64,000 bases of DNA. Origin: Streptomyces sp. NBC_00289 (GTDB lineage: Bacteria > Actinomycetota > Actinomycetes > Streptomycetales > Streptomycetaceae). The DNA is taken from positions 7,502,001-7,566,000 of the forward strand of contig NZ_CP108046.1 of assembly GCF_041435115.1 (NCBI RefSeq), written 5' to 3'. The stretch's first letter is position 1. Each line of letters opens with the position of its first letter. The notes beneath the pieces were generated by a model. That model was not told the DNA's origin, searched no databases, and was given only the letters and a program-made list of their open reading frames with translations. This document shows positions 54,312 to 63,051 of this stretch, piece after piece. Made by a program: the position numbers and the translations under genes.

Positions 54312-54697
54312 GAAGTCTCCTTGGGTGGGCGCCGAGCATCTCGCCGATCATGCGGGGGCTCCGCGAAGATCGCATCCGAATTCACCGTCGTACCCCCTCC
54401 GCCAGCCCGGTCGTTCGCCCTCGGTCCCCGAAGCCGTTCGACAGGGTGGAGCTGATGCGTGAGGGCACCGCCCCGTGCCGCGGACAGCGTGCATGGCTTG
54501 CCAACTGGCACTCGTCCGCCCCGCGACCGGTCATTGCGTTCATAAAGAACGCGGTCCTCCCGGCAACCGTCACCTCCCCGAAATACAACCGTCCCATCTC
54601 CTCCAGGAACGCGATCTACCGTGGACACCACAGTCCGCAGCCCGGCCGCCGTCGCCCGAAGGCTCATTTCCGCCCTCGTCGAGACGACAGGAGTCCC
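54312..54697. promoter_or_regulatory. 386-bp divergent region between RidA and FUSC genes
   Basis: No gene is supported. A perfect inverted repeat GCGTTC-ATAAA-GAACGC (54536-54552) is a possible operator in the lower-GC middle part. AGGAG (54689-54693) is the FUSC ribosome site. Frames crossing the region have poor codon bias. Confidence 0.5.
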
Positions 54698-56578
54698 GTG
54701 TCGCGCCACGTTCCGACGCTTCCGCCCTGGCTCGCCCACACGCTTCGTGCCCAGCGGGGGCCCGTGCCGTGGAGTGCGGTGCTGCGGGGGGCGTTGGCCG
54801 CCGGGCCGCTGCTTCTCGTCGCCGTGCTCGTCGGCCGGACCTCACTCGGCGTCGTGTCCGCGATCGCCGCCATGCTCGCCGGGATCAACGACCGGCCCGG
54901 CAGCCGGCGGGTCTCCGTCCAGCGGCTGGGTGTCCCCGCGCTCGCGGGGGCGGGCGGACTGCTCCTGGGGACGTATGCCGGTCAGCATGCCGACGCCGTG
55001 ATGCTGACCGTGCTGTTCACCCTCGTGGGGCTGGTCGCGGGAAGTCTCAGCGCGGTCGGGACCGTCGCCTCCGGGGCGGGTACCCAGCTGCTCGTCGCCT
55101 CCGCGATCGGGGCCGGGATGCCGTTGCCGGAGCCCGGATGGCAACGGGCCCTGGCGTTCCTCGCCGGGGCCGGGTGGCTGCTCGCGTTGCGGCTGCTGCT
55201 GCCCACCCCCGGGGCCATGGCCGGCGGCGACTACCGGTTCGACGGGGAGCGGGACGCCGTAGCCGCCGTGTACGACGCCGTCGCGGAGCTTCTCGACGCC
55301 GCCGGGTCGCAGGCGGCGACCGCGCGCCGCGCCGGACTCACCGCCGCGCTCGACCATGCGCAGGACGCCCTGGCCGGGCCGCGGTTGCGGCGGTACGCGA
55401 GTTCCGCGGCCGAGCGGCGGCTGCACGCGCAGTACGCCGCCGCGCTGCCGCTCGCCGAGGCCGCGACCGCGCTCGCGTGGGCAGGGGAGGCGGTCACCGG
55501 GCGGGCGTCCGAAGGGCCACGCCGGCTCGCCGCCGCGGTGCGCGGCAGCACGCACACCGGACCACTGCCCGCACCCCACCGCTCCGCACCCGCCCTGCGC
55601 GCCCTGGACGACGCCCTGCTGCACGCCGCCGAGGCCTTCGACCACGCCAAGGGCAGCGATCTGCACACCCGCAGGCGTACGGCCGGGGCACTGCTGCGCA
55701 CCGTCTTCGGGGCCGGCGGACGGGAGTACGGCCTACGGGTCGCCCTCTGCTTCGGGGCCAGCGCGGCCGTCGCCCAGGCCCTGCACCACGCCCGCTGGTA
55801 CGGGCAGCACGAGCACTGGTACTGGCTGCCCGCCACCGCCGTCTTCCTCGTCAAGCCCGACCTCGGGCCACTCGCCTCGCGCGTCCTGTGCCGGGCCGCG
55901 GGGACCGTACTGGGGGCGCTTGTCTTCGCCGGGTTCGCCGTCGTGCTGCCCCGGCCCGAGGGGCTCATCGCACTCGTCGCCGTCAGCGGCGCCCTCATTC
56001 CCGTCGCCACCCGGCACTTCGCCGCGCAGACCGCCGTCGTCACCGTCCTCGTGCTCGCCCTGGTGATGGTGGGCGGGGAGCCGCAGGCGTCGGCGGGCCG
56101 GATCGGCGAGACGCTGCTGGCCTGCGCGATCGTGCTGATCGTGGGACATCTGCCGATGCCCGGGCAGCGGGGCGGCGGTGTGCGCGCCCGGCTGGCCGCG
56201 GCCGGGGACGCGGCGCAGGCGTACCTGGAGCACGTCCTGCGCGAGTCCGACGCCCGGGTCGTACGGAGGCCCGAGGACCGCGCGGTCCGCTGGACCCTCC
56301 GCCGTGAGGCCTATCGCACGCTCGCCGAGGCCCGTACCGCCATCTCCCTCAACGCCGCCGAACTCCCCGCCCTGGCCCGGCAGGCCGAGGGCGCGGACGA
56401 GGTCGCCGCCGTCCTCGAACGGCTCGTCGACACCACCACCGCCTGCGCCGTACACCTCGACGACACGGGACGGCTCACCCCCGAGGACGCCGGCCGCCTC
56501 GCCGCGCTCCTCGCCGAACTCGCCGGTCACCGGGAGCGGGTGGGACTGCGGAGGCCGGAGATCCCCCTCGCGGGCTGA
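54698..56578 (+). CDS. FUSC-family aromatic-acid exporter-like membrane protein
   Basis: The 626 residues have two sets of membrane helices (about 30-180 and 350-480) separated by a soluble helical domain, the FUSC (YccS/AaeB) plan. WYWLPATAVFLVKPDLGPLASR is the conserved FUSC signature, and a helical cytosolic tail follows. Such proteins are thought to export aromatic acids or lipids-like compounds; this one's substrate is unknown. GTG 54698 has AGGAG four bases upstream. Confidence 0.87.
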   Translation: MSRHVPTLPPWLAHTLRAQRGPVPWSAVLRGALAAGPLLLVAVLVGRTSLGVVSAIAAMLAGINDRPGSRRVSVQRLGVPALAGAGGLLLGTYAGQHADAVMLTVLFTLVGLVAGSLSAVGTVASGAGTQLLVASAIGAGMPLPEPGWQRALAFLAGAGWLLALRLLLPTPGAMAGGDYRFDGERDAVAAVYDAVAELLDAAGSQAATARRAGLTAALDHAQDALAGPRLRRYASSAAERRLHAQYAAALPLAEAATALAWAGEAVTGRASEGPRRLAAAVRGSTHTGPLPAPHRSAPALRALDDALLHAAEAFDHAKGSDLHTRRRTAGALLRTVFGAGGREYGLRVALCFGASAAVAQALHHARWYGQHEHWYWLPATAVFLVKPDLGPLASRVLCRAAGTVLGALVFAGFAVVLPRPEGLIALVAVSGALIPVATRHFAAQTAVVTVLVLALVMVGGEPQASAGRIGETLLACAIVLIVGHLPMPGQRGGGVRARLAAAGDAAQAYLEHVLRESDARVVRRPEDRAVRWTLRREAYRTLAEARTAISLNAAELPALARQAEGADEVAAVLERLVDTTTACAVHLDDTGRLTPEDAGRLAALLAELAGHRERVGLRRPEIPLAG

Positions 56579-56647
56579 GACGGGCCCGGTCGCCGAACGG
56601 CGACCAAGGACCGGGTGGCGACCTGGTCACCGGGTGGGGCACCCCTT

Positions 56648-56694
56648 GCGGTGGGCGGTGGGCGGTGGGCGGCGGGCGGCGGGCGGCGGGCGGC
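56648..56694. repeat. heptanucleotide microsatellite GGGCGG(T/C)
   Basis: Six full 7-bp units (two GGGCGGT, four GGGCGGC) preceded by a partial unit. It sits in the 139-bp gap between the convergent FUSC and EEP genes. It is prone to slippage but does not lie in a gene. Confidence 0.9.
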
Positions 56695-56717
56695 GAGCCC
56701 GTGGGAGTCGGTCCCCG

Positions 56718-57668
56718 TCACCCCACCCGCACCCACACCGGCGCGTGGTCCGACCCGGGTGCCCCCTGCCGCTCCGCCGGGTCGGTCCCCACGGACGGCA
56801 GTCGCGGCGTCTCGTCGTCCGGCAGGCCCGTTCCCGCCGCCGTCACCCGGTGGACCAGGTGATGGCTCGCCAGGATGTGGTCGATCAGCTCGCGGCGCCC
56901 GGAGTTGATCCGCGAGTAGCGCCGCTCGGCCGGGATGAGCGGGGCCACGTCCCACAGGCGCATCGCGTCACCCCGGTCGGGGTGCTCGTATCCGGACGTG
57001 CCGATCTCGGAGCCGGGCGGGCCGAGCAGGATCTGTGTGGTCGCGGCCTGCACCTCGTCGTTCAGGTCGCCGAGGACCGCCACGTCCCGCTCCTTGCCCT
57101 TCCCCGCCAGGAGTTCGTCGGCGAGCGCGCGCAGTGCCGTCGCCTCGGCCGCCCGCCGGTAGAGGGCGTAGGCGCCGTACCGGGCCCGCTCGCCCTCGTC
57201 GCGCGGCTGGAACCGCCCGTTCGGGTACGACAGCAGCTTCGACTTGAGATGAGCCACGGCCACCCGCAGTGGCCCCGCCTCCGTCTCGGTCAGCACGGCC
57301 AGCAATCCGCGGCCTGTCCGAGCCGTCTCCAGGCCGGCGTCGTCCGCCTGGACCGGGCGCAGCTTCGCCGGGAACGCCGAGGTGTCGTGCAGTACCTCCA
57401 TCGGGGCGCGGCCGAGGAAGCCGACCCGGATGCCCCGGCTGTCCGCTTGCTCGGACAGGGCGATGTGCCAGGTGCCGCCCACCGCCTGGGCCAGGTCCCG
57501 CAGCGCCTCGGGGTCCCCGACCTCCTGCACGCCGAGCAGCGCCGGGTCGAGTTCCGTGATCACGGCGGCCAGGGCGGCGAGTTTCGTCTCGTAGGCGGCC
57601 TTGTCCGCGGGGCCGGACGGGCCGCCGGGAAGGTAGAGGTTCTCCAGGTTCCAGGTGCCGAGAAGCAT
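56718..57668 (-). CDS. endonuclease/exonuclease/phosphatase (EEP) family protein
   Basis: The 316 residues have the full EEP motif set: GTWNLENLYLPGG, LLGVQEVGDPEAL, VAHLKSKLLSYPN, VAVLGDLNDEVQA and GSDHAPVWVRVG. No signal peptide, so it is probably a cytosolic nuclease or phosphatase. The substrate is unknown. AAGGAG is 7 bases before ATG 57668. It is divergent from the truncated amidohydrolase. Confidence 0.9.
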   Translation of the reverse strand: MLLGTWNLENLYLPGGPSGPADKAAYETKLAALAAVITELDPALLGVQEVGDPEALRDLAQAVGGTWHIALSEQADSRGIRVGFLGRAPMEVLHDTSAFPAKLRPVQADDAGLETARTGRGLLAVLTETEAGPLRVAVAHLKSKLLSYPNGRFQPRDEGERARYGAYALYRRAAEATALRALADELLAGKGKERDVAVLGDLNDEVQAATTQILLGPPGSEIGTSGYEHPDRGDAMRLWDVAPLIPAERRYSRINSGRRELIDHILASHHLVHRVTAAGTGLPDDETPRLPSVGTDPAERQGAPGSDHAPVWVRVG

Positions 57669-57816
57669 GCCGGGCTCCTTCCGGAAGCCGTCGGGCAGCG
57701 GGCGGTGCGGGCGGTGGTGGGCTCAGCGTGCCCGTCGGCCGACCGCCGCGACAGGGCCGCGGCGGGATGCGCGGTTCGGGTCACCCGACCCGACGACCCC
57801 GCCGTACGTTGGCGTG

Positions 57817-58248
57817 ATGACGGACTCTCCCGCCACCTCCCCGGCCGACGCCTCCGCCGTGTCTCCCGCCGATCTCGTCATCACCGGGTGCACCGTCCTC
57901 GTGCACGACGATCAAGAGCGGATCGGGTTCGAGGAGGATGCCGCGATCGTCGTACGGGAGGGAGTCGTCGAGTCGGTGACGACCGCCGCCGCGGTCCGGC
58001 ACCGGGCCGCCGTCGAACGCGTCGACGCCCGCGGTCAGGTCGCCCTGCCCGGTCTGATCAACTGTCACACGCACGCGCCGATGGTCGCGCTGCGCGGCCT
58101 CGCCGAGGACCTGCCCACCGAGGAGTGGTTCAACGACGTCGTCTGGCCCGTCGAGTCCAACCTCACCGAGAAGGACGTCGAGTTGGGGGCGCGGCTGGCC
58201 TGCGCCGAGATGATCCGCGGCGGGGTCACCTGCTTCGCGGACCACTAG
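57817..58248 (+). pseudogene. truncated amidohydrolase (SAH / 5'-deoxyadenosine deaminase-like), N-terminal third only
   Basis: The 143 residues match the start of the cytosine-deaminase-like amidohydrolases: DLVITGCTVLVHDDQ, GQVALPGLINCHTHAPM (first metal His pair), LPTEEWFNDVVWPVE and MIRGGVTCFADH. Intact relatives are about 440-460 residues. Here a TAG follows right after ADH, and the rest of the barrel is missing. Start is ATG 57817 with TACGTT 7 bases upstream. The next gene, DUF899, begins 114 bp later. An enzyme lacking the remaining metal ligands cannot be active. Confidence 0.8.
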
Positions 58249-58300
58249 TACGACGCCTGAGCCGCCGGCGACCCGGGCCGGAGAAATGTGCCGGCACAGC

Positions 58301-58326
58301 GATGAGTTCCGTTCCTCCGGCCGGTC
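58301..58326 (+). promoter_or_regulatory. ECF-type promoter of the DUF899 gene
   Basis: GATGAGTTCC (58301-58310) and GGTC (58323-58326), 12-bp spacer, matching the promoter at 46741-46766 in both boxes and spacing. AGGAGG (58351-58356) is the ribosome site. Confidence 0.6.
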
Positions 58327-58362
58327 ACCACCACGAACGGACCGTTGCACAGGAGGGCCCTC

Positions 58363-59052
58363 ATGTCGCTTCCGGAGATCGTCTCGCGCGCACAGTGGCG
58401 TACGGCACGCGAGGAACTGCTGCTCAGGGAGAAGGCGGCCACGCGCGCGCGGGACGCCCTCAACGCCGAGCGGCGCGGGCTGCCCATGGTCGAGGTCGAC
58501 GAGGAGTACGTGTTCGAGGGCGGCGACGGGAAGGCCGTGCTGCTCGACCTGTTCGAGGGACGCGGACAACTGGTCGTATACCACTTCATGTTCGCGCCGG
58601 AATGGGCCGCCGGGTGCCGCAGCTGCTCCGCGTTCCTTGACCAGATCGGGCATTTGGCGCATTTGGCGGCGCGCGGCACGTCGTTCGCCGCGGTCTCCCG
58701 GGCGCCGTATACGAGGCTTCTGCCGTTCAAGGCGCGGATGGGTTGGACGCTGCCCTGGTACTCGTCGTACGGCAGTGACTTCAACCGTGACTTCGAGGCG
58801 ACCCTGGAGCGGGACGGGGAACTCGTCGAGCGGCCGGGCGTCAGCTGCTTCCTGCGCGACCGTGACCAGGTCTTCCACACCTACTCCACGTACGAGCGCG
58901 GCCTCGACGGACTGGGCTCGACCACGACCCTCCTGGACCTGACCGCGCTGGGACGGCAGGAGGAGTGGGAGCGACCCGTGGGGCGCGCGTCGGCTCTCGG
59001 GGCGCCTGCGGGAAGCGAGCGGATTCGCTATCACGACGAGTACGAGGACTGA
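58363..59052 (+). CDS. DUF899 family thioredoxin-like protein
   Basis: The 229 residues have the DUF899 pattern: LREKAATRARDALNAERRGL, QLVVYHFMFAPEWAAGCRSC, the thioredoxin-like CRSCS motif, YSSYGSDFNRDFEAT and HTYSTYERGLDGL. It is likely a thiol redox protein of the cytosol; the substrate is unknown. ATG 58363 is chosen, with AGGAGG 6 bases upstream. Co-regulation with doxX (shared promoter) suggests an oxidative or envelope stress role. Confidence 0.88.
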   Translation: MSLPEIVSRAQWRTAREELLLREKAATRARDALNAERRGLPMVEVDEEYVFEGGDGKAVLLDLFEGRGQLVVYHFMFAPEWAAGCRSCSAFLDQIGHLAHLAARGTSFAAVSRAPYTRLLPFKARMGWTLPWYSSYGSDFNRDFEATLERDGELVERPGVSCFLRDRDQVFHTYSTYERGLDGLGSTTTLLDLTALGRQEEWERPVGRASALGAPAGSERIRYHDEYED

Positions 59053-59208
59053 TACGGAAGGTGACAGTCAACGCTCGAAAGTGGAGAGACTCCTCACACT
59101 CTGCGGTGAACGAGTGTCAACTACGTCTCAGTACCGTCACTTCCCGAGCCGTTCACGCCATGGTTGGCGTTTAACTGCTTGAGTGCAGCGCTACATGGAG
59201 GTGACAGG

Positions 59209-59391
59209 GTGAACGGGCGAACGGTGCTTGAGCGCTTTCCCGCCGGCGGGCCGCGTGGTTCGTGGCCGGCGGAGGAGTTCGCGCAGTCTCGGCGTCTGGA
59301 GGGCCTGTCCGCCGAGGTCGTCATGGACCTGGCGACGGATATGTTCCTGGTGATCGTCCGCGGCGGGGAGGCGGCCGACGCCTCCGCATGA
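59209..59391 (+). CDS. small conserved-looking protein of unknown function
   Basis: A 60-residue protein starting with GTG 59209 preceded by GGAGGTGACAG. It opens NGRTVLERFPAGGPRGSWPA and has an amphipathic/hydrophobic helix (AEVVMDLATDMFLVIVRGG). No cysteines, so a lanthipeptide precursor is unlikely despite the ABC exporter next door. No family recognised; codon bias supports a real gene. Confidence 0.6.
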   Translation: MNGRTVLERFPAGGPRGSWPAEEFAQSRRLEGLSAEVVMDLATDMFLVIVRGGEAADASA

Positions 59392-59415
59392 GCGCGGGAC
59401 GCGGGAACGCCGGTG

Positions 59416-61371
59416 TCAGCCCGCCTTCGGGGCCGGCACCTTCGTCGTGAACTGATCCGCCTGCAGTGAGTACAGCTCCGCGTAGACGCCGCCGGTGGCG
59501 AGCAGCTCGTCGGGCGTCCCGGACTCCACCAGCCGGCCCTGTTCGAGCACGTGCACCAGGTCCGCGTGGCGCACCGACGCCAGCCGGTGGGTGATGAGGA
59601 TGACCGTCTGCCCGGTACCCGACAGGGCCCGGATCTTCTCGAAGACCTCCAGCTCGGCCCGCGCGTCCAGAGCCGCCGTCGGCTCGTCCACGATCAGGAC
59701 GCGGCCGCGCCGGTACGCGGCCCGGGCGATGCCGAGCCGCTGCCACTGACCGCCCGACAGCTCGTGCCCGCCGCTGAAGTCGCGGGCCAGCAGGGTGTCC
59801 AGGCCGCGCGGCAGATCGGCGAGCACCTCCTCGGCCCCCGCCTCCGCGACCGCGTCGCCCACCCGCTCGTCGGTCAGTGGCGCCGAGGAGCGGCCGACCG
59901 CGACGTTGACGCGTGCCGTGAACGGCCAGCGCTTGAAGTCCTGGGCCACCATCGCGACCCGTTCGGCGAGCCGCCGCCGGTCGGCGGTCGCCGCGTCCAC
60001 GCCGTCCCACAGGATGCGGCCGCTGTCGGGCGCGTACAGCCCCGCCAGCAGTTTCACCAGCGTGGTCTTCCCGGAGCCGTTCTCGCCGACCAGCGCGACG
60101 ATCTTGCCGAGCGGCACGTCGAGCGTCACGTCGTCGAGCGCGGGGCGGGTCACGTCACCCGGATAGCTGAAGGTGACGTGCTCGAACCGGATCGCGCTCG
60201 GCTCCTCGGGCAGCGTGGCGCCGCCCACCGGAATGGCCCGTTCGGCCGCCTCGACGTACAGCCGTTGCAGATCGCCGACGAACAGCGCCTCCTCGTGCAG
60301 CGCGTTGACCTCCACGACCAGCGTGTCGAGGCTCTGGGATCCCGTACGGATGGCGATCACGGCCGTACCCGCCACCGACAGTGCCATCGCGCCCGTCAGC
60401 AGCAGTCCGCCCAGCGTCGCGTAGGTCGCCGCCGTCGCCAGGCCCGTCCAGGTCGCCGCGATGAGCCCGGTGCGGGCGGCGAGCCGGGCCAGCCGCGTCT
60501 GCTCGGCCTCCGCCGTCTCGGACATCGAGCGGAAGTGCCGCAGCAGGAACGGGCCCACGCCGTGGACCCGGATCTCCGGTGCCGCCGCCGGCTCGATGAG
60601 CAGCGCCCCGAGCAACCGCCCCGCGCGCGCGTGCTGCACCCAGGCGTGGAAGGACTCGTAGCGGCGGCGGGCGATGGTCAGCGCGCTCCAGCCGCTGGGC
60701 AGGGTCATCGTCGCCAGCAGCGGGAGCAGCGCCGGGTGCAGGACGGTCAGCACGCCCGCGGCCGCGATCAGGGAGATCGCCGCGTTCACCACGCGGGTGG
60801 CGCACGAGATCATCCGGCGGGCGGAGGAGGCGCCGTATTGCGCGGTGTCCAGCAGTTTGTGGAAGGCGTGGTCCTCGATCGCGGCCAGTTCGACCTCCGC
60901 GGCCCGCTCCAGATACAGCTCGGTGGCCACCCGCTCCACCTTGGGTTCCAGGCGCCCGGTCGCGTAGGTCGACGCGGCCCGCAGCAGCGCGCCGACCAGC
61001 ATCACGGCGGCCATCGTGACCAGCGCGGGAACCGCACCGCGCAGCCGATCCTCGATCGCGCCGTCGCCGATCAGCCGGCCGAGCACGTTGTTGACCGCGA
61101 GCAGACTCACCGCCTGGGTCGCGCCCCGGCCCGCCTCGGCCGCCAGCACGGTCCGCGCGGCACCCCGGTCGGCCTGCCAGGCCAGCCGGAAGCTGGACGC
61201 CAGCAGGGCGGGCAGCCGGGTCACCATGGCCCGGAAACTGAGCTCGAGGAACGCGTCCGCGTGCGAGTTCCAGCCCGTCTCGTAACGCAACGGGCCGCCG
61301 AAGAGCAGCCGCTCCGACTCGGAGACCCCGGCCGTGACCCCGTCCTTTCCCCCGGCGCGACTCTTCCCCAC
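59416..61371 (-). CDS. ABC transporter, fused membrane and ATPase domains (exporter type)
   Basis: The 651 residues have about five to six membrane helices (about 60-330), then an ATPase domain with Walker A LVGENGSGKTTLVKLL, signature HELSGGQWQRLGIARA, Walker B VLIVDEPTAALDA and H-loop ITHRLASVRHADL. This is a type IV half-exporter, probably a homodimer. The substrate is unknown. GTG 61371 has GGGAGG 6 bases upstream. Confidence 0.93.
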   Translation of the reverse strand: MGKSRAGGKDGVTAGVSESERLLFGGPLRYETGWNSHADAFLELSFRAMVTRLPALLASSFRLAWQADRGAARTVLAAEAGRGATQAVSLLAVNNVLGRLIGDGAIEDRLRGAVPALVTMAAVMLVGALLRAASTYATGRLEPKVERVATELYLERAAEVELAAIEDHAFHKLLDTAQYGASSARRMISCATRVVNAAISLIAAAGVLTVLHPALLPLLATMTLPSGWSALTIARRRYESFHAWVQHARAGRLLGALLIEPAAAPEIRVHGVGPFLLRHFRSMSETAEAEQTRLARLAARTGLIAATWTGLATAATYATLGGLLLTGAMALSVAGTAVIAIRTGSQSLDTLVVEVNALHEEALFVGDLQRLYVEAAERAIPVGGATLPEEPSAIRFEHVTFSYPGDVTRPALDDVTLDVPLGKIVALVGENGSGKTTLVKLLAGLYAPDSGRILWDGVDAATADRRRLAERVAMVAQDFKRWPFTARVNVAVGRSSAPLTDERVGDAVAEAGAEEVLADLPRGLDTLLARDFSGGHELSGGQWQRLGIARAAYRRGRVLIVDEPTAALDARAELEVFEKIRALSGTGQTVILITHRLASVRHADLVHVLEQGRLVESGTPDELLATGGVYAELYSLQADQFTTKVPAPKAG

Positions 61372-61703
61372 CGCCGACCTCCCCCGATCGTGGACGAACG
61401 GCCACTATCGCGGGAGCGGGCCGACCCGGGGCAGAGCGCATGCGGGAGAGACGACAGCACGCGGGCGTGCGCCCTGGTGAAGGGGGTGGGGCGACCGGAT
61501 GGGGCCGACGGGGTGCGGCTGTGGGCCGGGGCGCGCCGGGCGCCTGTGCGGAGGGTGCGGGGTGCGGCGCGGTGTGGGCTCCGCGGTGCGCGGTGTGGGC
61601 TCCGTGGTGCGTTCCGCGCGCGATACGACCAGGCGCTGACCGGCCGCGACACGGTGGGATACGACCTGCGCGCCGACCGGCCGCGGTCAGGTCGGCACAA
61701 GGC
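61372..61703. other. 332-bp intergenic stretch with short repeats
   Basis: No gene is seen. GCGGTGTGGGCTCC is repeated (about 61569-61606), and GCGCTGACCGGCCGCGAC occurs at about 61634 and 61709, with a related copy between. Open frames across it have Arg/Gly/Pro bias. The ABC transporter promoter must lie near its left end. Confidence 0.6.
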
Positions 61704-62153
61704 CTACGCGCTGACCGGCCGCGACCAGGTCGGCGTCGTGCCCGTCAGGCGGCAGAGGGCCAGATAGAGCGGTATCGGCGGCGTATAGGGAAGCGTGCCG
61801 TCCGGTTTGTGGATCAGAGGCGGGACCGCGGGGGCATCGGGGACGACCGCTCCGGTGAGGTACCGGGCGGGCGTCGGCCACTCCAGGGCGTAGTCGGAGT
61901 CGGACGGAACGATCCACCACCAGTGCGCCTCGTCGGCGTAGACGCATCCGACCCGCGGCAGCCTGGGCATCAGCAGCGGGCCGAGGCGCGCGGGTGTCGC
62001 CACCGCGTCGCAGCCCAGTGGAGCCGTCATACCGTCGGGGACGGGCAGTCGCCGGGGAGTGCCGAGGGTGTGCGCCGCCGGGGTGTGCAGACCGCGGCGG
62101 AGGCGCACCAGCGTGTCCAGTGCCAGCACCTGGGCGCCGGAAGCGCGGCTCAC
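61704..62153 (-). CDS. hypothetical protein co-encoded with the ATP-binding protein
   Basis: The 149 residues have a conserved-looking core WWWIVPSDSDYALEWPTPAR and ARYLTGAVVPDAPAVPPLIH. No family recognised; proteins of this kind sit next to AbaA-type ATP-binding genes in Streptomyces (from memory). GTG 62153 overlaps the upstream stop (GTGA), so the genes are coupled. No membrane segment. Confidence 0.75.
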   Translation of the reverse strand: MSRASGAQVLALDTLVRLRRGLHTPAAHTLGTPRRLPVPDGMTAPLGCDAVATPARLGPLLMPRLPRVGCVYADEAHWWWIVPSDSDYALEWPTPARYLTGAVVPDAPAVPPLIHKPDGTLPYTPPIPLYLALCRLTGTTPTWSRPVSA

Positions 62154-62806
62154 GCGCCGCCCCAGCCTCGGCCCCGCTCGCGCGGGTGGACCTCGACGGC
62201 CGCCGGGCCGTGCTCCCGCGCCTCGTCCTCGCCGCCCGAGCCGTCGGCCGGACCGGGCTTCGGGCGGGCACCCCAGCCCAGGTCGTTGCGCGGCCCGGTG
62301 TCCTCGCGGGGCGCGTCCGCCTTGCGCGGCAGCTCCGCCCAGACCAGCAGGCCCGGGCCGTGTTCCTGGGCGCCCCAGGCATGGCACAGGGCGTCGACGA
62401 GAAACAGTCCCCTCCCCTGTTCCTCCTCGGGGCGTTGTGGGGACGGGTGAGGCTCACCCGGCGCACAGCCCTGATCCCGTACGGCTATGCGCACCAGGTC
62501 GTCACCGTCGTGCAGCTCGCAGACGACGACGTTGCTCGCGGTGTGCACTATCGCGTTGGTGACCAGCTCGGAGACCACGAGGGCCGCCGTGTCGCAGGTG
62601 TCCTCGCAGACTGACCAGCCGGTCAGCCGTGCCCTTGTCAGGCGTCTGGCCTGCGCGGGAGAACCCGGGTGTGCGGCCAGCTCGAAACGGAACCGGCGCT
62701 CGGCAGCGGCCCTGTCGGGGCCTGCTCCCGCGGCGGCACCGAGACCGAGGGGGCGGCCTGCGGCGGCGTCTGTTCCTAAGGGCGCGGACGGAATCACGCT
62801 TGCCAC
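62150..62806 (-). CDS. ATP-binding (anti-sigma/HATPase) regulatory protein; TTA codon
   Basis: The 218 residues have a GHKL ATPase domain like SpoIIAB/AbaA: LVVSELVTNAIVHTAS (N-box) and VRDQGCAPGEP, EEEQGRGLFLVDALCHAWG (G-boxes). The C-terminus is charged and disordered. It probably binds a regulator, not a sigma factor for sure. Codon 10 (62777-62779) is TTA, making it bldA-dependent. GTG 62806 is chosen; a longer frame from TTG 62833 has no ribosome site. It is divergent from the XRE gene and part of a WhiJ-like trio. Confidence 0.85.
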   Translation of the reverse strand: MASVIPSAPLGTDAAAGRPLGLGAAAGAGPDRAAAERRFRFELAAHPGSPAQARRLTRARLTGWSVCEDTCDTAALVVSELVTNAIVHTASNVVVCELHDGDDLVRIAVRDQGCAPGEPHPSPQRPEEEQGRGLFLVDALCHAWGAQEHGPGLLVWAELPRKADAPREDTGPRNDLGWGARPKPGPADGSGGEDEAREHGPAAVEVHPRERGRGWGGA

Positions 62807-62822
62807 TATCGCCCCGTCGTGA

Positions 62823-62858
62823 ACACTTGGCAAGTGTCACTCTGAAAAATGCAGAGTG
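62823..62858. promoter_or_regulatory. two adjacent inverted repeats between ATP-binding and XRE genes
   Basis: ACACTTGGCAAGTGT (62823-62837, 6-bp arms) followed directly by CACTCTG-AAAAATG-CAGAGTG (62838-62858, 7-bp arms). They lie in the divergent promoter area, 17 bp from the ATP-binding gene start, in a locally low-GC patch. They are likely binding sites for the XRE protein or another regulator. Confidence 0.6.
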
Positions 62859-63051
62859 CTGTGTGACGCGGTGAGGGGCCGTGGCACACTGCTCGCAACA
62901 GCACCTCGAGCGGCGCCAGTTGGGATCAGCGGAGATTCGTACAGATCTTCGAATAGGTCTTCGAATGGCGCCGTAGGGCTGTCAGGATTCTTTTCGCGGT
63001 CGGCCGGCTCGCCCTTGGTCGTTTCCGTCAGGGACTTTGTGGAGGTGCAGC

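Noticed and set aside
54382..54597. Small minus-strand gene in the RidA/FUSC gap
   Set aside because: GGAGGAG touches the ATG with no spacing, and codon bias is weak.
59209..61371. RiPP (lanthipeptide) precursor plus exporter
   Set aside because: The 60-residue protein has no cysteines or core region, and no modification enzyme is near.
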